From Physella acuta (taxonomy: Eukaryota > Mollusca > Gastropoda > Physidae), in assembly GCF_028476545.1 (NCBI RefSeq), contig NW_026732322.1, positions 372,001 through 436,000 on the forward strand: a stretch of 64,000 bases of DNA, written 5' to 3'. The position numbers were made by a program, and so were the translations under genes. A model generated the notes under the pieces. It saw nothing but the letters and a program-made list of their open reading frames with translations, was not told where the DNA came from and did no database searches. Positions within the stretch are counted from its first letter, which is position 1. The number at the start of each line of letters is the position of its first letter. Below are positions 31,128 through 42,537 of this stretch, one piece after another.

Positions 31128-31425
31128 GGGGGGGGTAGGTGGGTGTGTATTAGTGTATATGTGCATAAGCTTTAATCACTGCCGACTCAATAGTAACGAT
31201 GTTTATCTATTATTAACACGTTTACGCCGTTGTCTCACCCCCAACCTCTGGTAATAATTGTCGATTTGTACTTAAAAGACACTTTAACTTACATTAATCT
31301 TAATGGAACTGACAAAAAGCATTTTTCTTCAGTACTTTTTTTTTGCCCTGGTGTCACACCCCCCCCCCCCCCCTAAATGCTGTGACCCGGTGCGGTTCGC
31401 ACCCCAAGCCCTGCCCTCGCTACGG
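31011..31425. mobile_element. Family 1 MITE, AT-core subfamily, 3' end lost
   Basis: CAGTGGCGTCGCTACG is followed by a (TA)n/G tract and a core (TAATTGTCGATTTGTAC) shared with 54135-54590. The right end runs into a SINE at TCGCTACGGTTTCGAG. Confidence 0.75.
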
Positions 31426-31590
31426 TTTCGAGCCTGTAAGACTGGGTTCACTCATCTGATGGGTACCTGACTCACGTTAAGGAAACAAAGGCGGCTGGGC
31501 ATAGTGCTGACAACCGTATCCTCTTACATGCCGAGGTCATTGAAACAGATCAACTCTACTTCATCAACCCTATGTATCTTATGCACGATA
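31426..31590 (+). mobile_element. Family 2 tRNA-SINE, 3' part
   Basis: GGCGGCTGGGCATAGTGCTGA and TGCCGAGGTCATTGAAACAG match other copies; the tRNA head is missing. Confidence 0.75.
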
Positions 31591-32026
31591 AAGAGAACAC
31601 GATGAAACAAGCCTTTCATAACGTTTCAAGGCAAAAAATATTTTTAAACAACCACCTAAAGCAACAGGGATCATCGCTGGAGGTAATCACAGGGCTCCTC
31701 GTCATGAGCAGAGCCCTTTATCATGTACTGGGCTCCAGACTTGTCATTTGACGCTTGTATTCAACACGCGGTATCGATACCGGACGACCTTAGTATCGAA
31801 GTAGACAAGCCAACCGCAGTTTGCTTTTAACAAGTGTTACAGAAAACGTCATAGTAAATTAACAGCTGTCTTCTTTGATACTCAACTCTATAACATGGAA
31901 TTGTTACAAACGTTTAATAAAACAGATCATCTAAACATCAAGATTTTATCAATTTAAAATAATATGACGATTTTAAAAAAAAAAACAAAAACTTTAACCC
32001 TAGGGGGTCCTTTGGCTTCTACGGAC
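31591..32026. other. Unassigned sequence
   Basis: No coding motif, array or element end was seen. Confidence 0.45.
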
Positions 32027-32268
32027 CGCACCGGGTGACACCATTTAGGGGGGTGACACCAAGGTAAAAAAGAGCAAAATATGTAGAGAAAAACTTGAGG
32101 GGGGCTGCAAATAAAGTTTTAGGGGGGGGGGGGTGCAAATCGAAAGTTTAAGGGGGGGGGGGGGTTGCAAATAGAAAATTTGAAAGTTTGTCCCCGTGAA
32201 GGGTCGGGGGGGGGGGGTGACACCATTAAGCACCGCACCGGGTGACACCCGACCTCGATACGCCACTG
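32027..32268. mobile_element. Family 1 MITE, 5' truncated
   Basis: It begins inside the GGACCGCACCGGGTGACACC block and ends GATACGCCACTG. Confidence 0.75.
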
Positions 32269-32870
32269 ATGGGGTGTTTAGGGCTGCGTGTCGTATGGGG
32301 TCGCCCTCCTTTCTTCATGTCTCCATCTAGTTGGTTCGCCTGTGTCACGAAAACGATTAGGAGTAATGGTTTATCGTCAAATACGCAAGTGCTGATTTTT
32401 AAAACTTACTCCGTACTTCAGAACTGCTGACGTGACGTTTTACTAATTTTGTCCATAATTTATAAACTATTAACATATGAATTTATTAAACACCGTGAAA
32501 CATGTTTAAACAAACCATCTGTTGTTTTTGGCTATAATATGCATTTGCAAATGTTTCTTTAAAATTTAAAGTTGGAAAACAAGCACGCAACTGATTTTTT
32601 AAATTACGGGCAGGGTTAAAATGTGTATAATTCTCATGACCTTTTTGTCGATGCGAGGAAAAAAAATCTTTGTTGAAGTGATAGTTTAATGTATCCCCAG
32701 GTAATAAGTTGTCCTCCCCTTTTCTTCCCGGTAAATTAAAGTCAATGATCTCGGGTGATTGACGAGGTGGGGGGGGGGGGTGTGGAATCAAGGCCAAGAG
32801 TGGCATGCCAGGTAAAAGGTTTTGTCTGTCGGAAGGGGTGGTGTCTTTTGTGTGGTGTTCTGGTGACAGG
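32269..32870. other. Unassigned sequence
   Basis: A 106-codon minus-strand open frame (32486-32806) shows no family motif and part of it is a translated G tract, so it is not called a gene. Confidence 0.4.
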
Positions 32871-33470
32871 GTGTGTGGGGAGAGGGGGCGTCTTTTGTGT
32901 GGTGTTCTGGTGACAAGGTGTGTGTGGGGAGAGGGGGAGTAGTTTGTGTGGTGTTCTGGTGATAGGGTGTGTGTGGGGAGAGGAGGAGTAGTTTGTGTGG
33001 TGTTCTGGTGATAGGGTGTGTGTGGGGAGAGGGGGAGTAGTTTGTGTGGTGTTCTGGTGATAGGGTGTGTGTGGGGAGAGGGGGAGTAGTTTGTGTGGTG
33101 TTCTGGTGATAGGGTGTGTGTGGGGAGAGGGGGAGTAGTTTGTGTGGTGTTCTGGTGATAGGGTGTGTGTGGGGAGAGGTGGAGTAGTTTGTGTGGTGTT
33201 CTGGTGATAGGGTGTGTGTGGGGAGAGGGGGAGTAGTTTGTGTGGTGTTCTGGTGATAGGGTGTGTGTGGGGAGAGGGGGAGTAGTTTGTGTGGTGTTCT
33301 GGTGATAGGGTGTGTGTGGGGAGAGGGGGGGGGGGTCTTTTGTGTGGTGTTCTGGTGATAGGGTGTGTGTGGGGAGAGGGGGAGTCTTTTGTGTGGTGTT
33401 CTGGTGATAGGGTGTGTGTGGGGAGAGGGGGAGTCTTTGTGTGGTGTTCTGGTGAAAGCGTGTGTGTGTG
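32871..33470. repeat. 49-bp minisatellite
   Basis: About 12 copies containing GTTTGTGTGGTGTTCTGGTG then ATAGGGTGTGTGTGGGGAG. The G-rich strand is the plus strand. Confidence 0.96.
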
Positions 33471-33479
33471 GGGGGATGG

Positions 33480-34230
33480 GGTGCAGATTGGCTGTGTACG
33501 CTGGATAGCTGTGTAGGTTGGTTAGATGTGTAGATTAGTTAGATGGCTGGTTGGTTCAATGGGTAGATAGATGGATAGCTGTGAAGGTTGGTTAGATGTG
33601 TAGATTAGTTAGATGGCTGGTTAGTTCAATGGGTAGATAGATGGATAGCTGTGAAGGTTGGTTAGATGTTTAGATTAGTTAGATGGCTGGTTAGTTCAAT
33701 GGGTAGATAGATGGATAGCTGTGTAGGTTGGTTAGATGTGTAGATTAGTTAGATGGCTGGTTAGTTCAATGGGTAGATAGATGGATAGCTGTGTAGGTTA
33801 GCTAATTAAATGGATTGATGTGTAGGGTATATGGATAGCTTTATAGGATAACTGAATGGCTTGTTAGTTGAATGGCTATTTAACTAGATGGCTGTATTGG
33901 TTAGTTGTATACTTGTGAATGATATCTAGTTAGCTGGATGGTTCTATAGGTTAACTGCATGGCTGTTTGTGATAGCTGAAAGGCTAGTTAACTAGATGGC
34001 TGTGTAGGATAGCTGAAAGGCTAGTTAACTAGTTGTTTGTGAAGGTTACCTGGCTAGCTAGTTAACTGGATTGCTAATTAGCTGTTGGGCTAGATTTCTG
34101 GATGGCTGTGTAGGTTAGCTAAATGGCTAGTTACCTATATGGCTGTGCAGGTTAGCTGGATAGCTAGTTAGCTAAATGGCTAGTTAGCTGGTCGGCTAGC
34201 TTGCTGGATGGCTGTGTATATGAGCTGAAT
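33480..34230. repeat. 70-bp repeat grading into a degenerate GGCTAGTTAGCT satellite
   Basis: ATGGATAGCTGTGAAGGTTG recurs every 70 bp about four times (33500-33800), then decays into irregular GATGGCTGTGTAGGTTAGCT units. Confidence 0.9.
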
Positions 34231-34900
34231 AGCCGCTGGAGTGTCGTTTAAAAATGGGGGTTGGTTTGTCTCTCTGTTACTACATCTGACGCCAGCCAGA
34301 GTTAAGGGCAGAGGGGCGTGGCTAATTTCAATAAAAAGAAGCGTGACATAAGTAAAGTACGCATCTAAAATCGTGAGTTTTCAGCGTTCAGCGTCACAAA
34401 GCACATGACTTGGGGCTAATGCATATACGGCTAAAATATGAAGATAAACAAGTGGCTAATTGTAGACCTTAACGGTGGTCTATCGGCCATTTTTGTTACC
34501 TCAATACTAATGTCACCCCATACGTACCTAGCCCTAAATATGATCATAGAGAGGGGTAGTCTGTTTAGTAAAGCAAATTTTTATTTTTCAAGGCAAGTCA
34601 GCTGCATTTGAAGTTGCTGCGTCGAATGCTGGGTACTTATTATAGCTGCACTAGCTCAAGTTTTTCCAACTGCACAAAAAGACAAAGGTTACTTATTACT
34701 CTGTCTGTAGATGAATGGTTTTGTAATCGAGCCCTTTGATTAAAATATTGTCACCTTTCTAATCAGGAGATTTCTTTTAAACTGAAGAAAAATAAATCTT
34801 CTTTTTAATCCGCTGACCAGTCATATCGAAAGAAGGACTGACCGAACGACCGACTGACTGACATTGCTTGTGATAAGTAGTATATTAGGTCCCTTTTGGA
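34231..34900. other. Unassigned sequence
   Basis: No gene or array was recognised. Confidence 0.45.
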
Positions 34901-34929
34901 GCGAATGGGGGTGGTGGTGGTGGAGGTGG

Positions 34930-35230
34930 AGGTGGATGCGGAACAAAGGCTATATAGGAAAATACTCACCCAGCCTGGGACAACGACATATAGCAAAATA
35001 CTCACCCACCTGGGTAAGTGGGTGAGCAGCCTGGGACAACGAGATATAGTAAAATACTCCCTGGGGGAGGTGGAGGTACACCGACATATAGTAAAATACT
35101 CACCCACCTGGGTGAGGCGGATGGGAAGCCTGGGACAATGAGATATAGTAAAATACTCACCCACCTGGGTGAAGGTGGGTGAGGGTGGGTGAGCAGCCTG
35201 GGACAATGAGATATAGTAAAATACTCACCC
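34930..35230. repeat. Irregular tandem repeat
   Basis: CAGCCTGGGACAAYGAGATA with TAGTAAAATACTCACCCACC recurs about five times. Open frames on both strands are by-products. Confidence 0.9.
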
Positions 35231-35264
35231 ACCCTAGAGTGGGGGATACGGATGCGGAGTAGGT

Positions 35265-35345
35265 CAGTAGGTCACCACCGGTGACCTTGTGACGTAATCA
35301 CCGACCTTGTGACGTAATCAGTGACCTTGTGACGTAATCATTGAC
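35265..35345. repeat. 20-bp repeat containing CRE-like TGACGTAA
   Basis: GACCTTGTGACGTAATCA-type units occur four times in tandem. Confidence 0.9.
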
Positions 35346-35780
35346 CTAGTGACGTAACTTTAATGAGTTTTTTTAATTAGTTTGAATTTAATTTTTAAAT
35401 TTTAATTAATTTTTATTAACTAGTTACGTAATTTGATTTTAATTATTTTTATTTTGTTTATTTTTAATTTTATTTTATAATTAGTTTGAATTCAATTTAA
35501 TTACTTTGTTTATATTGTGTAATTTTTTATTGACTAGTTACGTAATTGGATTTTAATTTTTAAAATTTTTAAATTTTAATTTTAAATTTTAATTGATTTT
35601 AATTACTTTGTATTTTGTTTGTTTATTTTGTTTGTTTACTTGTTATTTAATTTGATTACTTTGTTTATATTGTGTAATTTTTATTAACGAGTTACGTAAT
35701 TTTAATTTTGAAATTTTTAATTTTATTTTAGAATTAGTTAAATTATTATTAACTAGTTACGTAATTTGATTTTAATTACT
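35346..35780. repeat. AT-rich tract with recurrent GTTACGTAAT
   Basis: ACTAGTTACGTAATT or a close variant occurs near 35420, 35533, 35691 and 35753 within TTTAATTTT-rich sequence. Confidence 0.75.
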
Positions 35781-36325
35781 TTTGTTTATTTATTTATTTG
35801 ATATATTTCTTTTCTTTGTTGTTTAATTTGTTGGTTTGTTTATTTGATTGTATGTATGTTTTAAATAAAAGACTAACACTAGCGTGGACTTTGTATAGGG
35901 ACCATTCAGCAACACAACGAACGGTTACCGAAAATAGAACATCCATTTAACCACATCTGTTACTTATCGATCCGCAATCCTTTGTTTTTGTCAAACACTG
36001 GACAACGGGCGCGTTAATATTGATTCCACCCACGGGCCATCACAGCATGATGTCCCACCTAATTAAATTTTTGTTATGCATCAGTGATTTTTACCCGCTC
36101 GGTTTGATAGGTCATGATGATTAACGAATTTTCTTTCAACCACCGTTAAATCAGGTTTTGAGACGAAACGAGGTCTCGGTAGGTTCGTGCTTTTTAATGG
36201 GCGACAGGGGCGACTTAGTGCGTTGGTACGTAAGGTATGCGGGGGTAGACATGTTTTTTTTTACAAGTCTGGAAAAGTAATTAAGATTTTTATGACCGTT
36301 CCGATTTTCTTTTGATCTGACCACC
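35781..36325. other. Unassigned sequence
   Basis: No gene or repeat was recognised. Confidence 0.45.
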
Positions 36326-36344
36326 ATTTGACCACCCTGAGCCA

Positions 36345-36545
36345 GATAAATTTAACAAATGTTCAATACATAGTCGCTTATAGTAACATGGGTGAGGGGT
36401 GTAAGCAGGCGGGTGACGGTGTGAACAGGTGGGTGAAGGGGGAAATATTAACAAATGTTCAATACATACTCGCTTATAGTAACATGGGTGAGGGGTGTAA
36501 GCAGACGGGTGACGGTGTGAACAGGTGGGTGAAGGGTGAAAGGTG
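36345..36545. repeat. About 104-bp direct duplication
   Basis: ACAAATGTTCAATACATA, AACATGGGTGAGGGGTGTAA and GTGACGGTGTGAACAGGTGG occur twice in the same order, followed by GGTGGGTGAAGG units. Confidence 0.9.
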
Positions 36546-36863
36546 GGTGAAGGTGGAGAAGGTGGGTGAAGCGGGGAACACGAGTAGGAGTAAAGGATAT
36601 ATAGTAAAAGACTCTACCACCTGAGTGAGGTGGGTGAGGAGGCGGATTTTAATTTTAATTTTTTATTTTATTTTTTCAACATCTGTTAACTTTAAGGTTC
36701 TATAACTCTATATATTTAAATACATTTTTTGATTCAAACGAGTTTACTTTTCCTAATGTAAGTACAGGTAAAGAGGGATTTCCTATAGATCTGTAATGAA
36801 GTAGGCCTTGTTGACTATGACTGGTTGTCCAGGTGTTGACATGATACACTTTTTTGAGATACA

Positions 36864-36864
<1 letters not shown>

Positions 36865-36894
<30 letters not shown>

Positions 36895-36904
36895 GCGCGC
36901 GCGC
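36865..36904. repeat. (AC)n(GC)n microsatellite
   Basis: ACACAC for about 30 bp, then GCGCGCGC, a potential Z-DNA tract. Confidence 0.95.
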
Positions 36905-37427
36905 GAAATTCATACTAGGTCGGTAAAGGCGGAGAGAACTTATAGGTATACATTATCATGGCGACAACAAAAGCGACCCTTATTTTATTAACATGAAAGC
37001 GTGTTTTCCAAAAAGTGTCACCAGGCCGTTGCCATTTTCACAGCGGGGTTTATTTTAAGTGCACCTTGTGCACGTTTGTTTACATTTTAAAAGACGTATC
37101 GCGTGTCTTCCCCACATGTCTTCCCTAATAGAGAAACGCGAGGAAAGACAACTGTTCTAAAATTAGAACAGACTTGTTTACAGCCACGAGTATCGTCCCT
37201 TGTGAAAAAAATTGCGCGTCAGAATCCTTAACTAAACAGTCAATTTCTTTAACAAGTTAAAAATAATTTAGGAAGACAAGGGTTAACAACATTAGACGCC
37301 ACCATTTTTGTTTCATGTGACGACAAGGCACAATACACTTTTGTAGTTTATGTCTCAAGTAGAGGGGTGGGATATTTTTTCTTTGTAAGAGTCTTGTAAA
37401 CAATGGGTAGAGGAGGCGATTACTAAG
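36905..37427. other. Unassigned sequence
   Basis: GC-richer than its surroundings, with CATCGCG and ACGCG motifs, but no exon signal I can support. Confidence 0.4.
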
Positions 37428-37711
37428 TAAGAGGGGAGAGAACGTGACTTGCATCGCGATATTTGAAAACATGGCGATGTTTAACCTCAAGCAGATTACC
37501 TTACCATGTTCGCTTTAGTATTACAGTTTTCATCAAACTTCTTTTTGACTTAAACTTCTTTAATTTTTAAGAAAGTTTACTTATACATAAGACGTTATGT
37601 CTAATTACAATTTTTTATTTTCACCACTCAATGTATTTTCTTTTTCTATATCTTACATTGTCATCTTAATTTTTGATCACCTTAGTAAAAATTTGCTTAA
37701 GATTATAAACT
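37428..37711. repeat. Left arm of a perfect 283-bp inverted repeat
   Basis: From AAGAGGGGAGAGAACGTG to AAGATTATAAACT, every base I compared is the reverse complement of 38202-38484. The arms are separated by about 490 bp of unrelated sequence with GGAGTAGTGTCTA motifs. Confidence 0.95.
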
Positions 37712-38201
37712 AGGGCGGCAGACATAGGTGGCTAGGGTGCAAGAGATATTCAACGAGGAGTAGTGTCTACAAGTTACATAGACCAGTCTGTTGGAGTAGT
37801 GTCTAGGGGTTGTGATATTAGTTGAGCGTAGATAAATGTAGGATTGTCATACAGCCTTTGTCTCTTAAATGGAATAGAATGGGTAGTAGTACGGTATGTG
37901 TATCTATCGGTTGGTATTGAGGTTAGTGTGATGACGCAAGGTTGGATGGGAGAAGGAGAAAGGGGTTGCGGACAAAGGGAAGGGGAAAGGCGAATAGTGA
38001 TAAAAATAACTCACCCAGCCCCTTAATCAATAAAAATTATTGATTTGTACTTTAGAGTGATTAGATTGTATGATATGTATGCTAACGTCATATCATATTT
38101 AGTTTTTACGTCATTATATTGGTGAACTTTAAATGTAGACATTTTAAACGGTGTGTCATTTGACACGACGTACTATAACGTTGTTGTTTTTTAAAACTCG
38201 A

Positions 38202-38484
38202 AGTTTATAATCTTAAGCAAATTTTTACTAAGGTGATCAAAAATTAAGATGACAATGTAAGATATAGAAAAAGAAAATACATTGAGTGGTGAAAATAAAA
38301 AATTGTAATTAGACATAACGTCTTATGTATAAGTAAACTTTCTTAAAAATTAAAGAAGTTTAAGTCAAAAAGAAGTTTGATGAAAACTGTAATACTAAAG
38401 CGAACATGGTAAGGTAATCTGCTTGAGGTTAAACATCGCCATGTTTTCAAATATCGCGATGCAAGTCACGTTCTCTCCCCTCTT
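38202..38484. repeat. Right arm of the perfect 283-bp inverted repeat
   Basis: Reverse complement of 37428-37711. Immediately to the right TCTATTTAAATAGA is palindromic. No matching short duplication flanks the pair. Confidence 0.95.
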
Positions 38485-38534
38485 TCTATTTAAATAGATT
38501 CTTAAGAAATTAAGAGATCTTTGATTTTCCTCTG

Positions 38535-38812
38535 TTTCTTTTTCGTTCTTAATTTTAGCACAATTAAGCATACGTGTGCACTGGTTATGTGCCATTGAGG
38601 CCATTGACACCGATTTCAACCTGGTTTTCTTTTTTTACATTTGCTTTGTCTAACCAAGAACAAACTACAAGGCAGAAGTTGTTTGATTTTGGAGTTGTTT
38701 CTTCTAGAAGAGTGGCTGTCCTCAGCTAACAAGCCTCATCTGCCCGAGGGTCCGAACTCGAGTCTTTTCGGTTTAGCAGCCATGAGCTTAACCGACTCGA
38801 CCAAGCCGATCT
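38535..38812 (-). mobile_element. Family 1 tRNA-SINE
   Basis: On the minus strand it has GGCTTGGTCGAGTCGG and ACTCGAGTTCGGACC, the GTTTGTTCTTGGTTAG linker and the end TTAAGAACGAAAAAGAAA. Confidence 0.8.
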
Positions 38813-39478
38813 GATTTTCACAATACTTTGAAATCAGCACAAAGCAAAACAAGTAGAAATCAAAATTAGTCTGGAAAGTTTCTCAGAATAAATTAGTCTT
38901 TACAATAAACACTGTGAGGAATCTATCCATTTCAGTTTTAATTTTTGACTTGATTTTTGGCCTAGCCGATTGGGCCTTCTTGCATGCCGCATAACCCGGA
39001 AAAAACGTTGTGGGCCCAAAAATCATGTTCCTGTGATTTAGGTTGTATATCTTACAACTAATGAGATAACAGATGACGACCAATGTATCCCACATTGCAA
39101 AAGTAGTCCTATAACAGAACCCAACCCAGGAGGCTAGATTATTATGTGTAGTGTTGTTTAGGACTATAATAGTATTGTCACAGCCCTTTTGTATGACTGG
39201 GTTCATGGCACAAACTAAAGGCAAATACAAGCCACATTATTGGTGATTTTACAGTCTTTTATTGATATCAGATAATATAGCAGCTACACTACTAGAACCA
39301 CGACTTCAGTTTCCGTCATCTCCTCGCGCTCTCTCTACCTCTCTCTGCTTCCTTTCCTTAGCGCATGCGCACACCCATCCTATATTTTATATTCATATCG
39401 CCTTTTTAAGATACACACTCGAAACATACATTCATCTACATTTAACTGTTACAGGTATGCTTGTATGTGGGCATGTGT
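38813..39478. other. Unassigned sequence with an uncalled 115-codon minus-strand frame
   Basis: The frame 38883-39230 has one hydrophobic stretch (WDTLVVICYLISC) and no family motif. The context is non-coding and I do not call it. Confidence 0.4.
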
Positions 39479-39502
39479 GTGTGCATCAGGGGCGGAACTA
39501 CA

Positions 39503-41300
39503 GTGCCGCCAGACCCCGCAATGCGGGGGGGGGGGCCAGACCGTTTGGGGGCCCAAAACATCCTGGCTAAATTATTTAAAAAAATAAAAAAATAAAAAAA
39601 ATTAGTTGGAGGTCGAGTTATCTTTCTTCTACAGTTACAAACAAACACGATAGTCGGCAAACGTCTTTGAGAAAAATGCATAGACTATAGCTCGAGAGAC
39701 CGCCAGACATATAGACAACTTCAAAGACGTAGCGTGCCGTTCTTTTTAGTGGCGTCGATTAGGAGAACAAAAAAGCATTGTTATATTGTTTACATTATTA
39801 AAATACATATCTATGATTGTGCGTTTAAACTACTACAAAAAATATAATTATTTATTTCGATCTCATACATTTATAATTGCGTTAATTTTTACTTTAACAA
39901 CTGTATCAATAAACTTGTAAAAGTTTAAGTTATCTCCCTTCAGCGAAGCATCTGAAATTTGACTGCCGGCACGCTTTGATATCGGGCTGGGGAAAAGTTG
40001 CGGCGACTATCCTGGTCTTCTAGGCGACCGGAAAAAGTCGGCACTATTGATGTAGATGTTTATCGGCGCTTTCTTGTCCCCTTCCAATGAACCTTCCCAA
40101 CTCTCTCCCCTCCCCCCTCTCACCCCTACCCCTCACCTCTACCCCTCACCACACCCTTACTCTTACAATAAGATGTAATGCATAGATTAACGAACTACTG
40201 AACTGTAAACTTACCACTTCTGCGCATTTTGTTAAAGACACTAGTCAGTAGTTGTTCATTTACCTGATGGCCAGACCCCGCAATGCGCGGGGGGGGGGGG
40301 GGGGGGGCAGGCCGTTTAGGGGCCCACGGCTGACCAAAATTAATACTTTTTTTTTAATTTTGAATTTAATTTTCGTGCATTTTTGCCTTAATATTTGGTT
40401 TGTAAAAGAAAAAAACTGTAGCTGCGGTACGATTATCTTTATTTTACAGTTACTATACGACGCTCTTCCGCAAAAGATAAAATCCATTACACAAACTACA
40501 GTGTAAAATATAGTCAGCTCTTCAAATTTGAATGACTTCTTTGACTCGTTGCCCCCCCCCCCCCACCCCCTTTGATAGCTAAATAGAGGACACGTAACTG
40601 TTTGACCGATCCTCCAAAGTGTACTGTGGCGGATGGGGCAGGGGATGGGGACCAAAAAGGTGCTTAAAAAATTGTCGACAAATTCTTTACATATTTAAAA
40701 CAGTTATTTATAGTTGTATTTTTTAACCATCGTCAAGGCCGAGTTCTATTTCCCTACAATCAAACACACGCTGTCGCCGGCAAAATTCTTTTTAAATAAC
40801 AACAAAGTCCATAGCACGAAAAGCCGTTACATAATATGAAGTGCGCGGTTCTTCTTTGCGGCATTGGTAAGGGACCCGAAACCCATTGTACATTTTTCAA
40901 TGTTAATATGTGTTTGTGATAGTGGTTGAATTTGTATCCTGTACTATCTTGTATCCTACAAATAATTAAAAAAAAATATAATACTAGAAACTTCAGTTTT
41001 ATATACTTTTACTTGTTTTTGCTTTTACAAGAAATATCATAGTAAACTTTTAAGGCCTATACTTGGAATTATCTCCCCTGAGTAAGTTTTCCAATGGGCT
41101 ATGCTGACGTACATAGATCAAGGCGTTTTGTTGTCTCTTTCAAGTTTTTTATCCGTGCCGACCCCTATCCCATCCCTCTTTCTCAACCTCACAAGTATCG
41201 AGGAGATAAATGTATCGTTTATGAACTACTTCATAACTGTACGAATCACCACTTCAGCACATTTTGTCAGACACTATAGACAGCACTAGATCTAGTCAAC
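39503..41300. repeat. Diverged direct duplication inside the 4.37-kb element
   Basis: CCAGACCCCGCAATGCG with GGCC-GACCGTTT-GGGGCCCA occurs at 39509 and 40272. Flanking pieces pair up too: AGTTTAAGTTATCTCCCTTC near 39925 with ATTATCTCCCCTGAGTAAG near 41068, and GAACTACTGAACTGTA near 40191 with GAACTACTTCATAACTGTA near 41222. This indicates overlapping tandem copies with periods of roughly 0.8-1.1 kb. Confidence 0.65.
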
Positions 41301-41889
41301 AGATATTAATTTACTTTCATAGTATTAGGCAGATCTAATTCACAAAACAGGGCAGGTAAGATTATTTTTTATATAATTTAGAAATTAATTAGAACGTTTA
41401 GAATTAATTGAACATTATTAATAGTCAATTACTATTTATAAATGACGTCATTGAGGTGGGGGTGTGTGAGGGTCTGGCTTTTTGTTAGTCCCCCCCCCCC
41501 TCCCCTAAATCAGAAGGTTATCCAACGCGTGACCTAGCCACATGCAGTTGTACATGTGAAAAACATTTTTCTGTCTATTATGCATTACTGCATCATTCAC
41601 CCAATCGCCATGAAAACTTGGGAAGCTGTTGAGTACAGCCCCGCAAAGGTTTCTGTCATAGGCCTAACATTTGTACATATTGGAGTGGGGACTCCTAACA
41701 GAAATATGTGATTTAGCGCCCCGTGATCCTGCATAAGCGGAAGAGGTTACTACTTGAATACAACCGGCGGCAGTATCATCTTGAGCGCATCACATATGAG
41801 CAAGTTGGCTCCCACAGACAGTCGTTTAAAAGTTCCCACAACACTAGGAATAAGTCTCGCTACAACACTCGATGACTAAATCTATTTAG

Positions 41890-42140
41890 GTGTCGCACCA
41901 ATGTTTCTTCCAGGATAGACTGTTTTCGGGGGAGGGGAGGGGGGGAGCTCTGCCGGAAGAAACAATGTGTTGCACCCACCACCCGTGCAGTAATGTAACC
42001 GGTAGCTCCAAGAGCCCCGTGACTCCCCTGACACCTGGGCCGTCGCCGAGGGATTTACAGCATGCCTTGGCGTGTCTTGTTGGTAGTGTGGACAAACCCG
42101 CGCCCTAAGATCCAAGAAATGAACTGCCGACATTGTTAAC
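41890..42140. repeat. Short family 2 MITE scrap followed by a dispersed repeat
   Basis: TGTTTCTTCCAGGATAGAC to GCCGGAAGAAACAATG (41901-41968) looks like a reduced family 2 MITE. The following 41970-42120 is related to 22905-23150. Confidence 0.55.
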
Positions 42141-42361
42141 ATTTAATTCAACTTCTGGAAAATAGGGCACACGGTTGATAGCGTTTTGATGAAAGCCTCA
42201 AAAATCGGCGTCAGTTTGGTGTGTTGGACTAGATTTAGAGAGTCCGTGCTTCTCACATGGAAAACTGAATGGACCAGCTCGTGTGTTGGAAAACCTCTGA
42301 TTTATTCGTGTACCAGATGGAAATTTAAAAAAAAAAAATTAGAGCGACCCTTGTTTTCCAT

Positions 42362-42416
42362 AAATATCTATATATATCTATATATCTATATATCTATATA
42401 TCTATATATCTATATA

Positions 42417-42456
<40 letters not shown>
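42362..42456. repeat. TATC/TA microsatellite
   Basis: TATATATC units pass into (TA)n. Confidence 0.95.
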
Positions 42457-42457
<1 letters not shown>

Positions 42458-42537
42458 GAGAAAAATGGCCCGTTGAGGAAGGGTACAACGGGCGCTAGGC
42501 TGATAGTGCTGTCTCTTTTCTCTAAACTAAAACCAAC

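Noticed and set aside
32486-32806. 106-codon minus-strand ORF
   Set aside because: Its start includes a translated C tract and the remainder shows no motif.
38883-39230. 115-codon minus-strand ORF with one hydrophobic segment
   Set aside because: No recognisable family motif or paired splice sites; could be chance. Transcript data could change this.
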